DNA of 64,000 nt from Galbibacter sp038433465 (lineage in GTDB: Bacteria; Bacteroidota; Bacteroidia; Flavobacteriales; Flavobacteriaceae): the NCBI RefSeq assembly GCF_038433465.1, contig NZ_JAESVF010000001.1, forward strand, positions 682,001 to 746,000, written 5' to 3'. Below the pieces are notes generated by a model. It was not told the DNA's origin and did not search any database. It worked only from the letters and a program-made list of their open reading frames with translations. Position 1 is the first letter of the stretch. Each line of letters opens with the position of its first letter. Of the stretch, positions 54,982-63,513 are shown one piece after another. A program made the position numbers and the translations under genes.

Positions 54982-55857
54982 ATGGAAATTAACACATTTA
55001 CAAATTTTAAAGCATTCAATAGTTTTATTGGGGTTCAAGCACCAATCGGTAGTAATATAGATATTGGGAAATACCCTGAAAACACTTTGCTGAAATCGCA
55101 AGGTATTTATATTGATTTTTACCGAATTTCTTTTAAAACCAATTACATCAATCCCGAATTACCAGATTACGACCCAAAGAGCCCAAAACCAATTACAGCC
55201 GTATTTTTTAACAGTCCGGGAAAAATATACGAATGGGAACTGACCGATAATTTTGAAGGCTATTATCTGCAACTATCAAAGGAGGTTATTGAAAAGAACC
55301 GTTATCTGTTTCAAAAATTTTTAGAATATGGTTATCACGAAGCTTTGTTTTTAACTAAGCAAGAAGAACAAGAAATTGTACTGCTTTACGAAAATCTTAT
55401 TCAGAAATGCAGTGATAAAAGTACGGGTCAGAATGTTTTATTGGCCTATGTAAATTTAATCTTGAATTTAGTTGAATCTTTTTATAAAAGGCAATTTGCC
55501 ACCGAAACAAAAAAGTACAATCACATTGTAAGCGAATTTCAGCAATTACTTCGAGACTATTATACTAGCAGAATTGAAGGTGTGCCTACGGTACATTATT
55601 TTGCTGATAAAATGAAGCTCACTCCCAATTACCTTGGAGATGTTCTCAAAGCCTATACTCATAAATCTGCTATAGAAACTATTCACGAACATATTACCAA
55701 CAGGGCAAAAAAATTACTTCTTGAAAGCAATCTTACAAGTACCGAAATAGCTTTTGAGTTAGGATTTGACTATCCTAACTATTTTTCCAAGTTTTTTAAA
55801 AAGCAAACACAACTCACACCAAATCAATTTAGGAAGGAAAAAAATACCAAAAAGTAG
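54982..55857 (+). CDS. AraC family transcriptional regulator
   Basis: 291 residues from the ATG at 54982. An N-terminal sensing domain (about 1-180, with YRISFKTNY and FFNSPGKIYEWEL) is of the cupin-like type found in Bacteroidota AraC regulators. The C-terminal double helix-turn-helix (about 195-291) includes YFADKMKLTPNYLGDVLKAYT and STEIAFELGFDYPNYFSKFFKK, then TPNQFRK. It probably controls the hydrolase gene that follows. It is the first gene of the inserted cassette, with a terminator behind it. Confidence 0.92.
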   Translation: MEINTFTNFKAFNSFIGVQAPIGSNIDIGKYPENTLLKSQGIYIDFYRISFKTNYINPELPDYDPKSPKPITAVFFNSPGKIYEWELTDNFEGYYLQLSKEVIEKNRYLFQKFLEYGYHEALFLTKQEEQEIVLLYENLIQKCSDKSTGQNVLLAYVNLILNLVESFYKRQFATETKKYNHIVSEFQQLLRDYYTSRIEGVPTVHYFADKMKLTPNYLGDVLKAYTHKSAIETIHEHITNRAKKLLLESNLTSTEIAFELGFDYPNYFSKFFKKQTQLTPNQFRKEKNTKK

Positions 55858-55885
55858 GAAACATCAGTAAAAAGTTTCCTTTTTA
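55856..55885 (+). terminator. Terminator of the AraC gene
   Basis: AGGAAAC (55856-55862) pairs with GTTTCCT (55874-55880), followed by a run of T. The stem overlaps the last codons and stop. Confidence 0.65.
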
Positions 55886-55922
55886 TAAGTAAATCGTTCA
55901 CTGTAAAGTGTTTATTATCAGG

Positions 55923-55930
55923 TAATTTTG
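55923..55930 (+). promoter_or_regulatory. -7 box of the alpha/beta hydrolase gene
   Basis: TAATTTTG, 38 bases before the ATG at 55968. A target for the upstream AraC protein would lie just before it. Confidence 0.45.
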
Positions 55931-55967
55931 TGATATAGTTTTTTAATAATCATAAAAAAATAATATT

Positions 55968-56909
55968 ATGTCACAACAAAAAATTTCTTATAAGAACACT
56001 AATAACGGACTAATGATGTCTGCTTATTTAGACCTCCCGAATGATTTTGATAAAAACAAAACCTATCCTGCTTTGGTAATTACGCATCCAGGTGGTGGTG
56101 TAAAAGAACAAACTGCAGGTATTTATGGAAGAAAATTTTCTGAACACGGTTTTATAACCATCGTAACAGACGCGTCTTATCAAGGTGAAAGTGGTGGCGG
56201 ACCTCGTCAGTTAGAGAACCCTTATATCAGAACGGAAGATATAAGTTCTGCTATCGATTATTTAACAACATTACCTTATGTAGATAATGAACGCATTGGC
56301 GCTTGGGGAATATGTGCAGGTGGAGGTTACACCGTAAACGCAGCTATTAATGACAAACGTATTAAAGCCGTTGGAACAGTTAGTGCGGTTAATATTGGGC
56401 ATATGATTAGCAAAGGTTGGCTAGGCGACCAAGATATGAAAGATGCCATTGCTTCATTAGAATTTGGTGCTTCGGCAAGAACTCAAGAAGCTAATGGAAG
56501 CGATGTAGTCCAAATGCCAATGGCGCCAATGAAAAAAGAGGATACACCTTACACCGATCTAAAAGAAGCTTGGGAATATTATCATACCGATAGAGCGCAA
56601 TGTTCCACATCACCAGGATATGGAACGGCAAGAAGCCTTACCCAATTGGTTACTTATGATGCCTATAATATGGCGGAAATCTATTTAACACAACCATTGT
56701 TTGTAGTAGCAGGTAGTGTTGCAGAAAGTAAATGGATGAGCGATGACCTTATGGAAAGAGCAGGAACGGACAATAAGCAACTATATATCGTTGAAGGTGC
56801 AAATCATATGAAACTGTACGATATTCCAAAATATTTAGATGAAGCAGTTGCACAATTAGCACCGTTCTTCAAAGAACATTTAGGTGTAGCGAAACTTGTT
56901 GAAGCTTAA
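55968..56909 (+). CDS. Alpha/beta hydrolase, dienelactone hydrolase-like, with Cys nucleophile
   Basis: 313 residues. Features of the alpha/beta fold: ALVITHPGGGVKEQTAGIY (oxyanion region), then GFITIVTDASYQGESGG, and the nucleophile elbow G-I-C-A-G with Cys116 instead of Ser. The acid is probably the Asp in WMSDDL and the base His is in VEGANHMKLYD. A Cys nucleophile is known from dienelactone hydrolases. No signal peptide, so cytoplasmic. Genes of this type beside an AraC regulator are frequent in Bacteroidota; substrate unknown. It has its own promoter and a terminator. Confidence 0.88.
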   Translation: MSQQKISYKNTNNGLMMSAYLDLPNDFDKNKTYPALVITHPGGGVKEQTAGIYGRKFSEHGFITIVTDASYQGESGGGPRQLENPYIRTEDISSAIDYLTTLPYVDNERIGAWGICAGGGYTVNAAINDKRIKAVGTVSAVNIGHMISKGWLGDQDMKDAIASLEFGASARTQEANGSDVVQMPMAPMKKEDTPYTDLKEAWEYYHTDRAQCSTSPGYGTARSLTQLVTYDAYNMAEIYLTQPLFVVAGSVAESKWMSDDLMERAGTDNKQLYIVEGANHMKLYDIPKYLDEAVAQLAPFFKEHLGVAKLVEA

Positions 56910-56924
56910 TTTCAATAGTATTTG

Positions 56925-56952
56925 AGGCCGAAGTTTTACTTCGGCTTTTTTA
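56925..56952 (+). terminator. Terminator of the hydrolase gene
   Basis: GCCGAAGT (56927-56934) pairs with ACTTCGGC (56938-56945), loop TTT, then a T-run. Confidence 0.85.
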
Positions 56953-56976
56953 TTAAATTTTCAGAAAACTATACAG

Positions 56977-57540
56977 ATGAAAAAAGAACGTTTTGAAGCC
57001 ATTACAGATGCCGTTATGGCAATTATCATCACTATTATGGCATTAGAGATTGAACTGCCAAATCTAAGTGAAGTAGGGGTAAACGATTTTTTGGTGCAAA
57101 TCATAATTTATATTATAAGCTATGCCTTTATTGCTATTCTTTGGATTAACCATCACAATATTTTTAAATACGTGAAAATTGTTGACCATACAACTTTATG
57201 GCTTAACTTCTTGTTATTGTTTTCAACTTCTTTGATTCCTTTAGCCACAAGAACCATTGATGAGTTATTTTACGATAATAAAAGTCACATTATATTTGCT
57301 TTAGTATTTGGTTCTGCAACCTTATTTTACTTTTTGCTAGATGAAAGGTCTTTAAAATTATCTGGAGATACACGTACCGCAGATACTAGAAAAATGAATA
57401 TTATTGCAATTGTTTTATTTGCTTTGGCTATTCCTTTAAGTTATGTAAACGTTTATATGTCGTCTGCAATTTTTGTTTTGGTTCCAACTGCTTATTTTTT
57501 GTTACCTAGAAAATTTCTGAATAAAAATATAGCCAACTAA
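56977..57540 (+). CDS. TMEM175-like (DUF1211) membrane protein
   Basis: 187 residues with about five to six membrane helices. The first helix holds RFEAITDAVMAIIITIMALEIELP, a version of the R-x-x-AFSDAVxAI signature of bacterial TMEM175 (here ITD instead of FSD). Known bacterial TMEM175 proteins are potassium-conducting channels with two such proteins' repeats forming tetramers. It is the last gene of the cassette and ends 8 bases before the right direct repeat. Confidence 0.88.
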   Translation: MKKERFEAITDAVMAIIITIMALEIELPNLSEVGVNDFLVQIIIYIISYAFIAILWINHHNIFKYVKIVDHTTLWLNFLLLFSTSLIPLATRTIDELFYDNKSHIIFALVFGSATLFYFLLDERSLKLSGDTRTADTRKMNIIAIVLFALAIPLSYVNVYMSSAIFVLVPTAYFLLPRKFLNKNIAN

Positions 57541-57548
57541 TAAATGAC

Positions 57549-57614
57549 AAATTAACAACAATATGAGTTTTAAAGTTTTTCGATGTTGCTTGCTTGTAAT
57601 TTTAAGTTGCTGTT
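57549..57614 (+). repeat. Right copy of the 61-bp direct repeat flanking the cassette
   Basis: Identical to 54829-54889 over 61 bases. It contains the start codon and signal-peptide codons of the intact gene at 57563 and, in front of it, the last bases of the unrelated gene 54259, which has no meaning here except as a footprint of the ancestral order. Confidence 0.93.
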
Positions 57615-58423
57615 TTGGTAGCAAAGTATTTTCTCAAAATGAAATAGTTGGAAAAGTACTCGACGCAAATTCTTCCGAAGTTATACCGTACGTAAACATT
57701 GGAGTTGAAGGCAAAAATATTGGCACAATTTCTAAAGATGATGGTTCTTTCCGTATACAATTAACCAACAAATTGCAGGGTGCTTCTATTACTTTTTCAT
57801 GTGTAGGTTTTGAAAAGAAAACAGTTGCTATTTCAGCTTTAAAGAAAAATCCTGAAGTTACTTTAACTCCGAATATCTTAATGCTCGATGAGGTTGTTTT
57901 GTCGGAATTCAAAAAGCAAAAACGTATCGATAAAAAATTGGGCGGGTATAAAAAAACATGGTTTAATACTGGCGAAGCCAATACAGATAGTTATGGCCAA
58001 GGAAAGGAGTACGGACTCAAAATTGAAAGTCCGGGGGTTGAATATAAAATTGAAAAGATAAATTTCTCGCTAAGCGAAAACACCATCGACAGTGTTTTGT
58101 TTCGAATAAATATCTACAAACTCACTTCTGATGGAGAACCGACAAATTCAATTTTACCCGAACAGCTTTTTGTAAAAACGTATAAAGGAGAACATTTGGT
58201 AAGTGCAGATGTTTCTAAAATACCATTGAATATTGATGAAGATATAATGGTAAGTATAGAGCCTGTGCGGCTTTGGTATGATGTTAAAAACGACAATCAG
58301 TTGTTTTATGCGCAAGCCAAAGGTAAAAACCAATCGTATTTGCGCAACTCGAGTTTGTCGAATTGGATAAAAAACGAGCTTCCTCCGTTTTCAATTTTCT
58401 TAGATGTTTTTTATTATAAATGA
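57563..58423 (+). CDS. Carboxypeptidase-regulatory-like domain protein
   Basis: 286 residues. Signal peptide about 1-24 (ending KVFSQ). The domain at about 26-105 (IVGKVLDANSSEVIPYVNIGVEGKNIG, SKDDGSFRI, ITFSCVGFEKK) is a CarboxypepD_reg-like beta-sandwich common in Bacteroidota outer-membrane proteins. The rest (about 115-286) resembles the same-sized group of surface-associated proteins without known function. It was the partner of gene 54259 before the cassette went in. A weak hairpin (58440-58464) with TTTTT follows. Confidence 0.85.
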   Translation: MSFKVFRCCLLVILSCCFGSKVFSQNEIVGKVLDANSSEVIPYVNIGVEGKNIGTISKDDGSFRIQLTNKLQGASITFSCVGFEKKTVAISALKKNPEVTLTPNILMLDEVVLSEFKKQKRIDKKLGGYKKTWFNTGEANTDSYGQGKEYGLKIESPGVEYKIEKINFSLSENTIDSVLFRINIYKLTSDGEPTNSILPEQLFVKTYKGEHLVSADVSKIPLNIDEDIMVSIEPVRLWYDVKNDNQLFYAQAKGKNQSYLRNSSLSNWIKNELPPFSIFLDVFYYK

Positions 58424-58439
58424 TGTGATTCTTACTGTC

Positions 58440-58469
58440 GGAAAAAGTATTTTCAAAATTTTCCTTTTT
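58440..58469 (+). terminator. Weak terminator after 57563
   Basis: GGAAAA (58440-58445) with TTTTCC (58459-58464), then TTTTT. The stem is short. Confidence 0.4.
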
Positions 58470-58617
58470 GCAATTCTTCAGGCTATTTTAAAGCTCTAAT
58501 TAAGGTTTCTCGGCGCAGAAAATGGTACGAACAAAAAAATAATGTATTTTTACCTCATATCAGCAATAAATATCAAACTTCAAAGTTACTCATTAAGTGA
58601 TATTTAAAATTTTGAAG

Positions 58618-61191
58618 ATGGTATTTAAATGGAAATCGACTTTGAATAAATACCTAAAAATAAGTGCGTTTTTACTGCTTTTGGTGCTCGTTACAATGGC
58701 GTGTTCTACCAAGAGAGATGCTTTTTTAAACAGAAATTTTCATGCGTTAAACACCAAATACAATGTGTTGTTTAACGGAAAAGAAGCTTTAGCAGAAGGA
58801 CAACAAGAGCTCATCGAGAAATATGTAGATAATTATTGGGAAATTCTTCCGGTGGAACGAATGGAAATTCGCGACGAAATAATTATCGATACCGCACAGT
58901 TAAATCCGCATTTTCAACGTGCCGAAGAAAAAGCGACCAAAGCCATTCAAAAACACGGAATGAATATTGGCGGGCAAGAGCGAAATCCGCAAATAGATGA
59001 GGCGTATTTACTACTCGGAAAAGCGCGTTATTACGACCAACGTTTTGTGCCTGCATTAGAGGCTTTTAATTACATCCTTAGAAAGTATACAGCAAGCGAT
59101 ATTATCCATCAAGCGGCCATTTGGAGAGAAAAAACCAATATCCGAATGGAAAATGAAGAGGTGGCAATTACGAATTTAAAGAAAGTACTTCAGCAAGATA
59201 TTACAGAGCAAGAATATGCCGATGCTTCGGCAATGTTGGCGCAGGCTTATATCAATTTACAACAAAAAGACAGTGCTATTTTTCGTTTAAAATTGGCTAC
59301 AAACACTACCAAAAGTTACGAAGAACAAGGGCGTTACAATTACATTATTGGTCAGTTATACGATGAAAAAGGCGAGTTAGACAGTGCCAATATCGCTTTT
59401 GATAAAGTGATTGAACTCAACAGAAAATCGCCGCGTATTTATATGATGAATGCTTATGTGGAGAAAATTAAAAATCTCTATGAGCAAGGAGTGGAAGATT
59501 CTACACTGTTGGCAGAACTCGATAAGTTGCAAAAAAACCGAGAGAATCGTCCGTATTTAGGGAAGTTATACCGATTAAATGCAGCGTATTACTTAAAAAG
59601 AGAACAATACGATTGGGCGCAGTTTTACTTAAACGAATCGATAAAATATACAGTTGAAGACCCAAACTTGTTGGCGTTAAATTACGAAGACTTGGCAACC
59701 ATGCATTTTGACAATGCATATTACAAAGAAGCGGGTGCTTATTACGATAGCACATTGACCAATTTAAGTGAAAACACTAAGAAGTTTAGAACCATTACTC
59801 GCAAACGCGAAAACTTAGAAAGTGTTATTAAATACGAAGAAATAGCGCATCGAAACGATAGTATTTTAACCGTAATAGCGATGCCAGAAACCGATCGTGT
59901 TGCATACTTTCAAAAGCATATCGATTTGTTAAAAGAAATTGCTGCCATCGAAAGAGAGAAGGCTGAAATAGCGGAGCTTCAAAATAATTATGGCGCCCTC
60001 GGGAGTTTAAAAAGTTCGAAGAGCAACGCATCCGATTTTTATTTTTATAACCAAACAAGTGTGGAATACGGAAAGCAGGAGTTTAGACGTATTTGGGGAA
60101 ATCGAAGCTTAGAAGACAATTGGAAACTCAGTAAAAACATTGGGATTACGCAAGAAGAATCTGCTATTGCAAATACACTTAATCCAGACGACTTGCCTTT
60201 TTATCAAGTAGATTTTTATACAGATAAATTGCCGTCGACACCTTCAGAAATTGATAGTTTAAAACAAGAATACAACTTTGCAAATTATCAATTAGGACTT
60301 ATTTATAAAGAGAAGTTTCAAGAGTACGAATTGGCTGCCGATAAGCTAGAAACTTTATTGAAAAATAATCCGGAGGAGCGTTTAATATTACCTTCAAAAT
60401 ACAATTTGTATAAAATTTACGAACAGTTAGGTTCGCCTTTAGCGTCTCAGTATAAAGAAGATATTATTGCCAACCATTCCGATTCGCGTTATGCAGAAAT
60501 TCTTAAAAATCCAGAAGCTATTTTAACCGATGAAGCTTCGAGTGGTAGTGCTGTGTACGCATCGTTGTATAAAGATTTTGAAGACGAAAAGTATGAAAAG
60601 GTAATTGCAGAAGCCGATGCAAATATTTCGAAATACAATGGCGACGATGTAATGCTGAAATTTGAAATGCTAAAAGCATCAGCCGTAGCGAGATTGTACG
60701 GGTATAAAGCCTATGAAAAAGCACTTAATGAGATTGCTTTGAACTATCCAAATTCCGAAGAAGGAATGGAAGCCGAAAGCATCATAAAAAATACATTACC
60801 ACTAGTTGCCGATACTACTTTTAATATGGATGCGATGGCATCGACCAAATGGAAAGTTATTTATCCGTTTAAAAAAGGGAATATGGCTGGAGTAGAAAAG
60901 CTTACCAAAACAATTGATAAGTCGCTTAAAGATTTAAAATATGCGCACCTAACGCATTCCGAAGATGGATACGACCCAAATACTATGTTTTTGGTGGTGC
61001 ACGGATTTAATAGCAAAGAACACGCAGAGGGCTATGCAGAACTGTTAAACATTAACAAAGATTATTTGGTTGATAATGACAAATTTGTAATTTCGTCTGC
61101 TAACTATAAAAAGGTTCAAATTCATAAAAATTTGGATGTTTATTTAGTTGAATATAATAACAATAACCCAAACAACCCCAATCTTAATTAG
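58618..61191 (+). CDS. sprE: SprE-like TPR lipoprotein of the T9SS/gliding machinery
   Basis: 857 residues from the ATG at 58618 (the earlier GTG at 58597 would put a basic stretch before the lipoprotein signal). Lipobox at Cys29 in LVLVTMACSTKRD. The mature start FLNRNFHALNTKYNVLFNG and DNYWEILPVERMEI are hallmarks of SprE/PorW. TPR repeats span about 110-700 (YYLKREQYDWAQFYL, YKEAGAYYDSTL). It ends with a SPOR-like stretch (about 765-850; MFLVVHGFNSKEHAEGYAELL). SprE is a lipoprotein needed for gliding and T9SS in F. johnsoniae. It is followed 8 nt later by the bactofilin gene, an order I recall from other Flavobacteriia. Confidence 0.85.
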   Translation: MVFKWKSTLNKYLKISAFLLLLVLVTMACSTKRDAFLNRNFHALNTKYNVLFNGKEALAEGQQELIEKYVDNYWEILPVERMEIRDEIIIDTAQLNPHFQRAEEKATKAIQKHGMNIGGQERNPQIDEAYLLLGKARYYDQRFVPALEAFNYILRKYTASDIIHQAAIWREKTNIRMENEEVAITNLKKVLQQDITEQEYADASAMLAQAYINLQQKDSAIFRLKLATNTTKSYEEQGRYNYIIGQLYDEKGELDSANIAFDKVIELNRKSPRIYMMNAYVEKIKNLYEQGVEDSTLLAELDKLQKNRENRPYLGKLYRLNAAYYLKREQYDWAQFYLNESIKYTVEDPNLLALNYEDLATMHFDNAYYKEAGAYYDSTLTNLSENTKKFRTITRKRENLESVIKYEEIAHRNDSILTVIAMPETDRVAYFQKHIDLLKEIAAIEREKAEIAELQNNYGALGSLKSSKSNASDFYFYNQTSVEYGKQEFRRIWGNRSLEDNWKLSKNIGITQEESAIANTLNPDDLPFYQVDFYTDKLPSTPSEIDSLKQEYNFANYQLGLIYKEKFQEYELAADKLETLLKNNPEERLILPSKYNLYKIYEQLGSPLASQYKEDIIANHSDSRYAEILKNPEAILTDEASSGSAVYASLYKDFEDEKYEKVIAEADANISKYNGDDVMLKFEMLKASAVARLYGYKAYEKALNEIALNYPNSEEGMEAESIIKNTLPLVADTTFNMDAMASTKWKVIYPFKKGNMAGVEKLTKTIDKSLKDLKYAHLTHSEDGYDPNTMFLVVHGFNSKEHAEGYAELLNINKDYLVDNDKFVISSANYKKVQIHKNLDVYLVEYNNNNPNNPNLN

Positions 61192-61199
61192 TAGAAATC

Positions 61200-61619
61200 A
61201 TGTTTGCAGAATCTAAGAAAAACAGAATAGAGCCACTTACAGGGCAAACGAACAGAATTGTTGAAAACACAATTATTAAAGGTGATTTAATTTCTGAAGC
61301 TGATATTCGTATCGACGGAGATTTAGAAGGAAGTATCACTGCCAAAGGAAAAGTTGTAATTGGAAGAGCCGGAAAAGTAACCGGAAAAATCCAATGTATG
61401 AATGCCGATATCGAAGGTAAATTTGAAGGCGATCTTTTGGTGGAAAATATTTTAACGCTTAAAGGCACTGCAGCCATAGAAGGCGATGTAGTTGTTGGGA
61501 AATTGGCGGTAGAGCCAGGCGCCACTTTTAATGCGGCTTGTTCTATGAAAGGTGCTTCTTTAAAATCGGTTCAAGAAAATGACGCAAAACAACAAAAAGC
61601 CACCGAAAAATCAGCTTAG
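61200..61619 (+). CDS. Bactofilin (polymer-forming cytoskeletal protein)
   Basis: 139 residues. A central right-handed beta-helix-type DUF583 domain (about 22-115): NTIIKGDLISEADIRIDGDLEGSI, then VIGRAGKVTGKIQCMNADIEGKFEGDLLVEN. Short unstructured tails on both sides, as usual. Bactofilins polymerise without nucleotides into cytoplasmic or membrane-linked filaments and shape the cell. The gene lies between sprE and atpZ; its last 41 bases overlap the atpZ frame. Confidence 0.93.
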   Translation: MFAESKKNRIEPLTGQTNRIVENTIIKGDLISEADIRIDGDLEGSITAKGKVVIGRAGKVTGKIQCMNADIEGKFEGDLLVENILTLKGTAAIEGDVVVGKLAVEPGATFNAACSMKGASLKSVQENDAKQQKATEKSA

Positions 61620-61827
61620 TGCTTGGGTTAAGTTTACCAATATAGGGCTACAAATGGCTATTGTAATAGCTGCAGGTACTTATTTTGGGGTTTGGCTCGA
61701 CGAAAAGTTTCCGAATCAATATTCAGCTTACACAATTATATTTTCATTGCTTGCTGTTTTTGCTTCCTTGTACAATGTGTACAGGCAAGTAAAGGCGTTA
61801 GAAAAAAAGGAAAATACGCACGATTAA
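61579..61827 (+). CDS. AtpZ/AtpI-family protein
   Basis: 82 residues. Two membrane helices (about 18-37, FTNIGLQMAIVIAAGTYFGVWLDE; and 47-65) with the conserved LDEKFP turn match the AtpZ/AtpI family, which assists assembly of the ATP synthase c-ring and ion supply. It starts inside the end of bactofilin (41-base overlap, different frame), which couples the two. Followed by DUF6168 and the atp genes. Confidence 0.85.
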   Translation: MTQNNKKPPKNQLSAWVKFTNIGLQMAIVIAAGTYFGVWLDEKFPNQYSAYTIIFSLLAVFASLYNVYRQVKALEKKENTHD

Positions 61828-61869
61828 TAGGTTGCTACAAGTTTTTCCTTTTCTACTCATATAAATTTT

Positions 61870-62250
61870 ATGAAACAATCTTTTTTAAAATATTTAAAAA
61901 TTCTTGTGCCAATAACTATAATAATGGTGTTGGCACATTATTTTATCCAAACCAATGCGTTTCCCGAAGCAACGTTTTTTTATTCTTTATGGAGTATCTA
62001 TACGTTTCATTTTGTTTTGGCATTGGTGACTTTTCTAGCAGTTGTTTATGTACAGTTTACCTTGCCCGAAAAAACAGGCTTAGGGTACTTGGCATTAACG
62101 GGTATAAAAATGTTTGCAGCGCTTATTTTTTTAATTCCGTTATTGCAGTCTTCCATCGAAAATCCTATTCCAACCGTGTTTAGTTTTTTCATTCCATATT
62201 TTATCTATTTAGCGGTAGAAGTAGTGTTTGTTGTAAAACTCTTAAATTGA
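61870..62250 (+). CDS. DUF6168 family membrane protein
   Basis: 126 residues with four membrane helices (about 10-27, 42-65, 74-92, 100-124). It matches the DUF6168 family found before atpB in Flavobacteriia and resembles AtpI in size and position. It may help in ATP synthase assembly, but this is inferred from context. It lies 42 bases after atpZ and 130 bases before atpB. Confidence 0.78.
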   Translation: MKQSFLKYLKILVPITIIMVLAHYFIQTNAFPEATFFYSLWSIYTFHFVLALVTFLAVVYVQFTLPEKTGLGYLALTGIKMFAALIFLIPLLQSSIENPIPTVFSFFIPYFIYLAVEVVFVVKLLN

Positions 62251-62331
62251 GGTGTTTTTGAATAAAATATCACTTTTTTCAAAGTAGTTGAAAAAAAATA
62301 GTTGTTAACTTCCTATTGTGAATAAAAAATG

Positions 62332-62339
62332 TACCTTTG
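62332..62339 (+). promoter_or_regulatory. -7 box before atpB
   Basis: TACCTTTG, a full TAnnTTTG match, 41 bases before the ATG at 62381. It would give the structural atp genes their own transcript in addition to read-through from sprE-bactofilin-atpZ. Confidence 0.55.
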
Positions 62340-62380
62340 CACCAAATTTTTGAGGACCATATATTTTATCAATAAGAGGT

Positions 62381-63472
62381 ATGAGGATAGCACAGAAATC
62401 TATCGAGAGATTTTTTCTTTTAGCGTTGTTTGTAATTTGTTTAGGGCTGAATGCTCAAGAACACGAAGGCGCTCATAGTGAGGAAGCTACTGCGGAAGAG
62501 GCTTTTAATCCAACAGAGTTAATAGATCACCACATAAACGATTCTCATGAATTTCATGTAATCGATTGGGGTGGGCATGCAATTTCTATGCCACTTCCTG
62601 TAATTCTTTGGACTGATAATGGATTGGTTACTTTTATGTCTTCTGAATTTCACCACGATGAAACAGGTGAAGTAATCGTTGAGAAAAACGGACAAAAATT
62701 TGCACGTGTACACGACGAAATATATTATGCTGATGGTGGGTTGAATTTTGATGAAGAGCATCATGTTTCAAATGATCGTCCACTTAACTTTTCAATTACA
62801 AAAAACGTATTTACTTTAATGATTACTGCATTGTTAATGTTGTTAATCTTTATTCCGGTAGCAAATTCATATAAGAAAAACCAAAAAGCACCAAAAGGAT
62901 TGGCTGGTTTTATGGAGCCTTTAATTGTTTTTGTACGCGATGAAATTGCTAAGCCAAACATTGGTGAGGCAAAATATAAAAAATACATGCCGTATTTGTT
63001 AACTGTATTTTTCTTGATTTGGATTGGAAACCTTTTTGGTTTAATTCCATTTTTCCCATTCCAAGGTACGTTAACAAACGACATCCTATTTACAGGGGTT
63101 CTTGCAACATTTACCTTTTTAATCACTTTGTTTAGTGGTAATAAAAACTACTGGAAGCATATTTTTGCTACACCAGGGGTTCCAACTTGGTTGTTGCCAA
63201 TTATGATTCCTGTTGAGGTTTTAGGAATGTTTACTAAGCCATTTGCTTTAATGATTCGTTTATTTGCAAACATTACAGCAGGGCATATTATTATATTAAG
63301 TTTATTATCGCTGATTTTTATTTTCGAATCGGCAGCTGTATCACCAGTGTCAATACTTTTCTCATTGTTTATGTATGGGTTAGAGTTGTTGGTAGCAGTT
63401 TTACAAGCATATGTGTTTACCTTACTTTCTGCCTTGTTTATTGGGCAAGCAGTAGAAGAGGCACATCATTAA
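62381..63472 (+). CDS. atpB: ATP synthase Fo subunit a
   Basis: 363 residues, longer than the roughly 270 of E. coli. A signal peptide (about 1-26, ending LGLNAQ) and a His/Glu-rich periplasmic extension (about 27-140) precede five to six membrane helices, a form common in Bacteroidota. The proton-channel helix holds the essential Arg in FALMIRLFANITAGHIII, and the last helix (LELLVAVLQAYVFTLLSALFIGQA) carries the conserved Gln. Together with subunit c it forms the proton path. Confidence 0.95.
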   Translation: MRIAQKSIERFFLLALFVICLGLNAQEHEGAHSEEATAEEAFNPTELIDHHINDSHEFHVIDWGGHAISMPLPVILWTDNGLVTFMSSEFHHDETGEVIVEKNGQKFARVHDEIYYADGGLNFDEEHHVSNDRPLNFSITKNVFTLMITALLMLLIFIPVANSYKKNQKAPKGLAGFMEPLIVFVRDEIAKPNIGEAKYKKYMPYLLTVFFLIWIGNLFGLIPFFPFQGTLTNDILFTGVLATFTFLITLFSGNKNYWKHIFATPGVPTWLLPIMIPVEVLGMFTKPFALMIRLFANITAGHIIILSLLSLIFIFESAAVSPVSILFSLFMYGLELLVAVLQAYVFTLLSALFIGQAVEEAHH

Positions 63473-63513
63473 AATTGAGTTTTATTTATTAACTATTATA
63501 TAAATTTTTAATT

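Larger units (their letters stand above)
54890..57548 (+). mobile_element. Inserted three-gene cassette (AraC, hydrolase, TMEM175) between 61-bp direct repeats
   Basis: The segment between the repeats is about 2660 bp and holds three complete genes in one direction with their own promoters and terminators. It splits a coupled gene pair. No transposase, integrase or terminal inverted repeats are visible, and 61 bp is too long for a usual target duplication. Integration of a circular molecule by short homology, or an unequal duplication followed by replacement, would both leave this pattern. The mobile status is inferred from the structure only. Confidence 0.55.

Noticed and set aside
54890..57548. 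Cassette as a classical composite transposon or integron
   Set aside because: No IS ends, no transposase or integrase, no attC-like sites; the 61-bp flanks are a copy of host gene sequence, not an IS.
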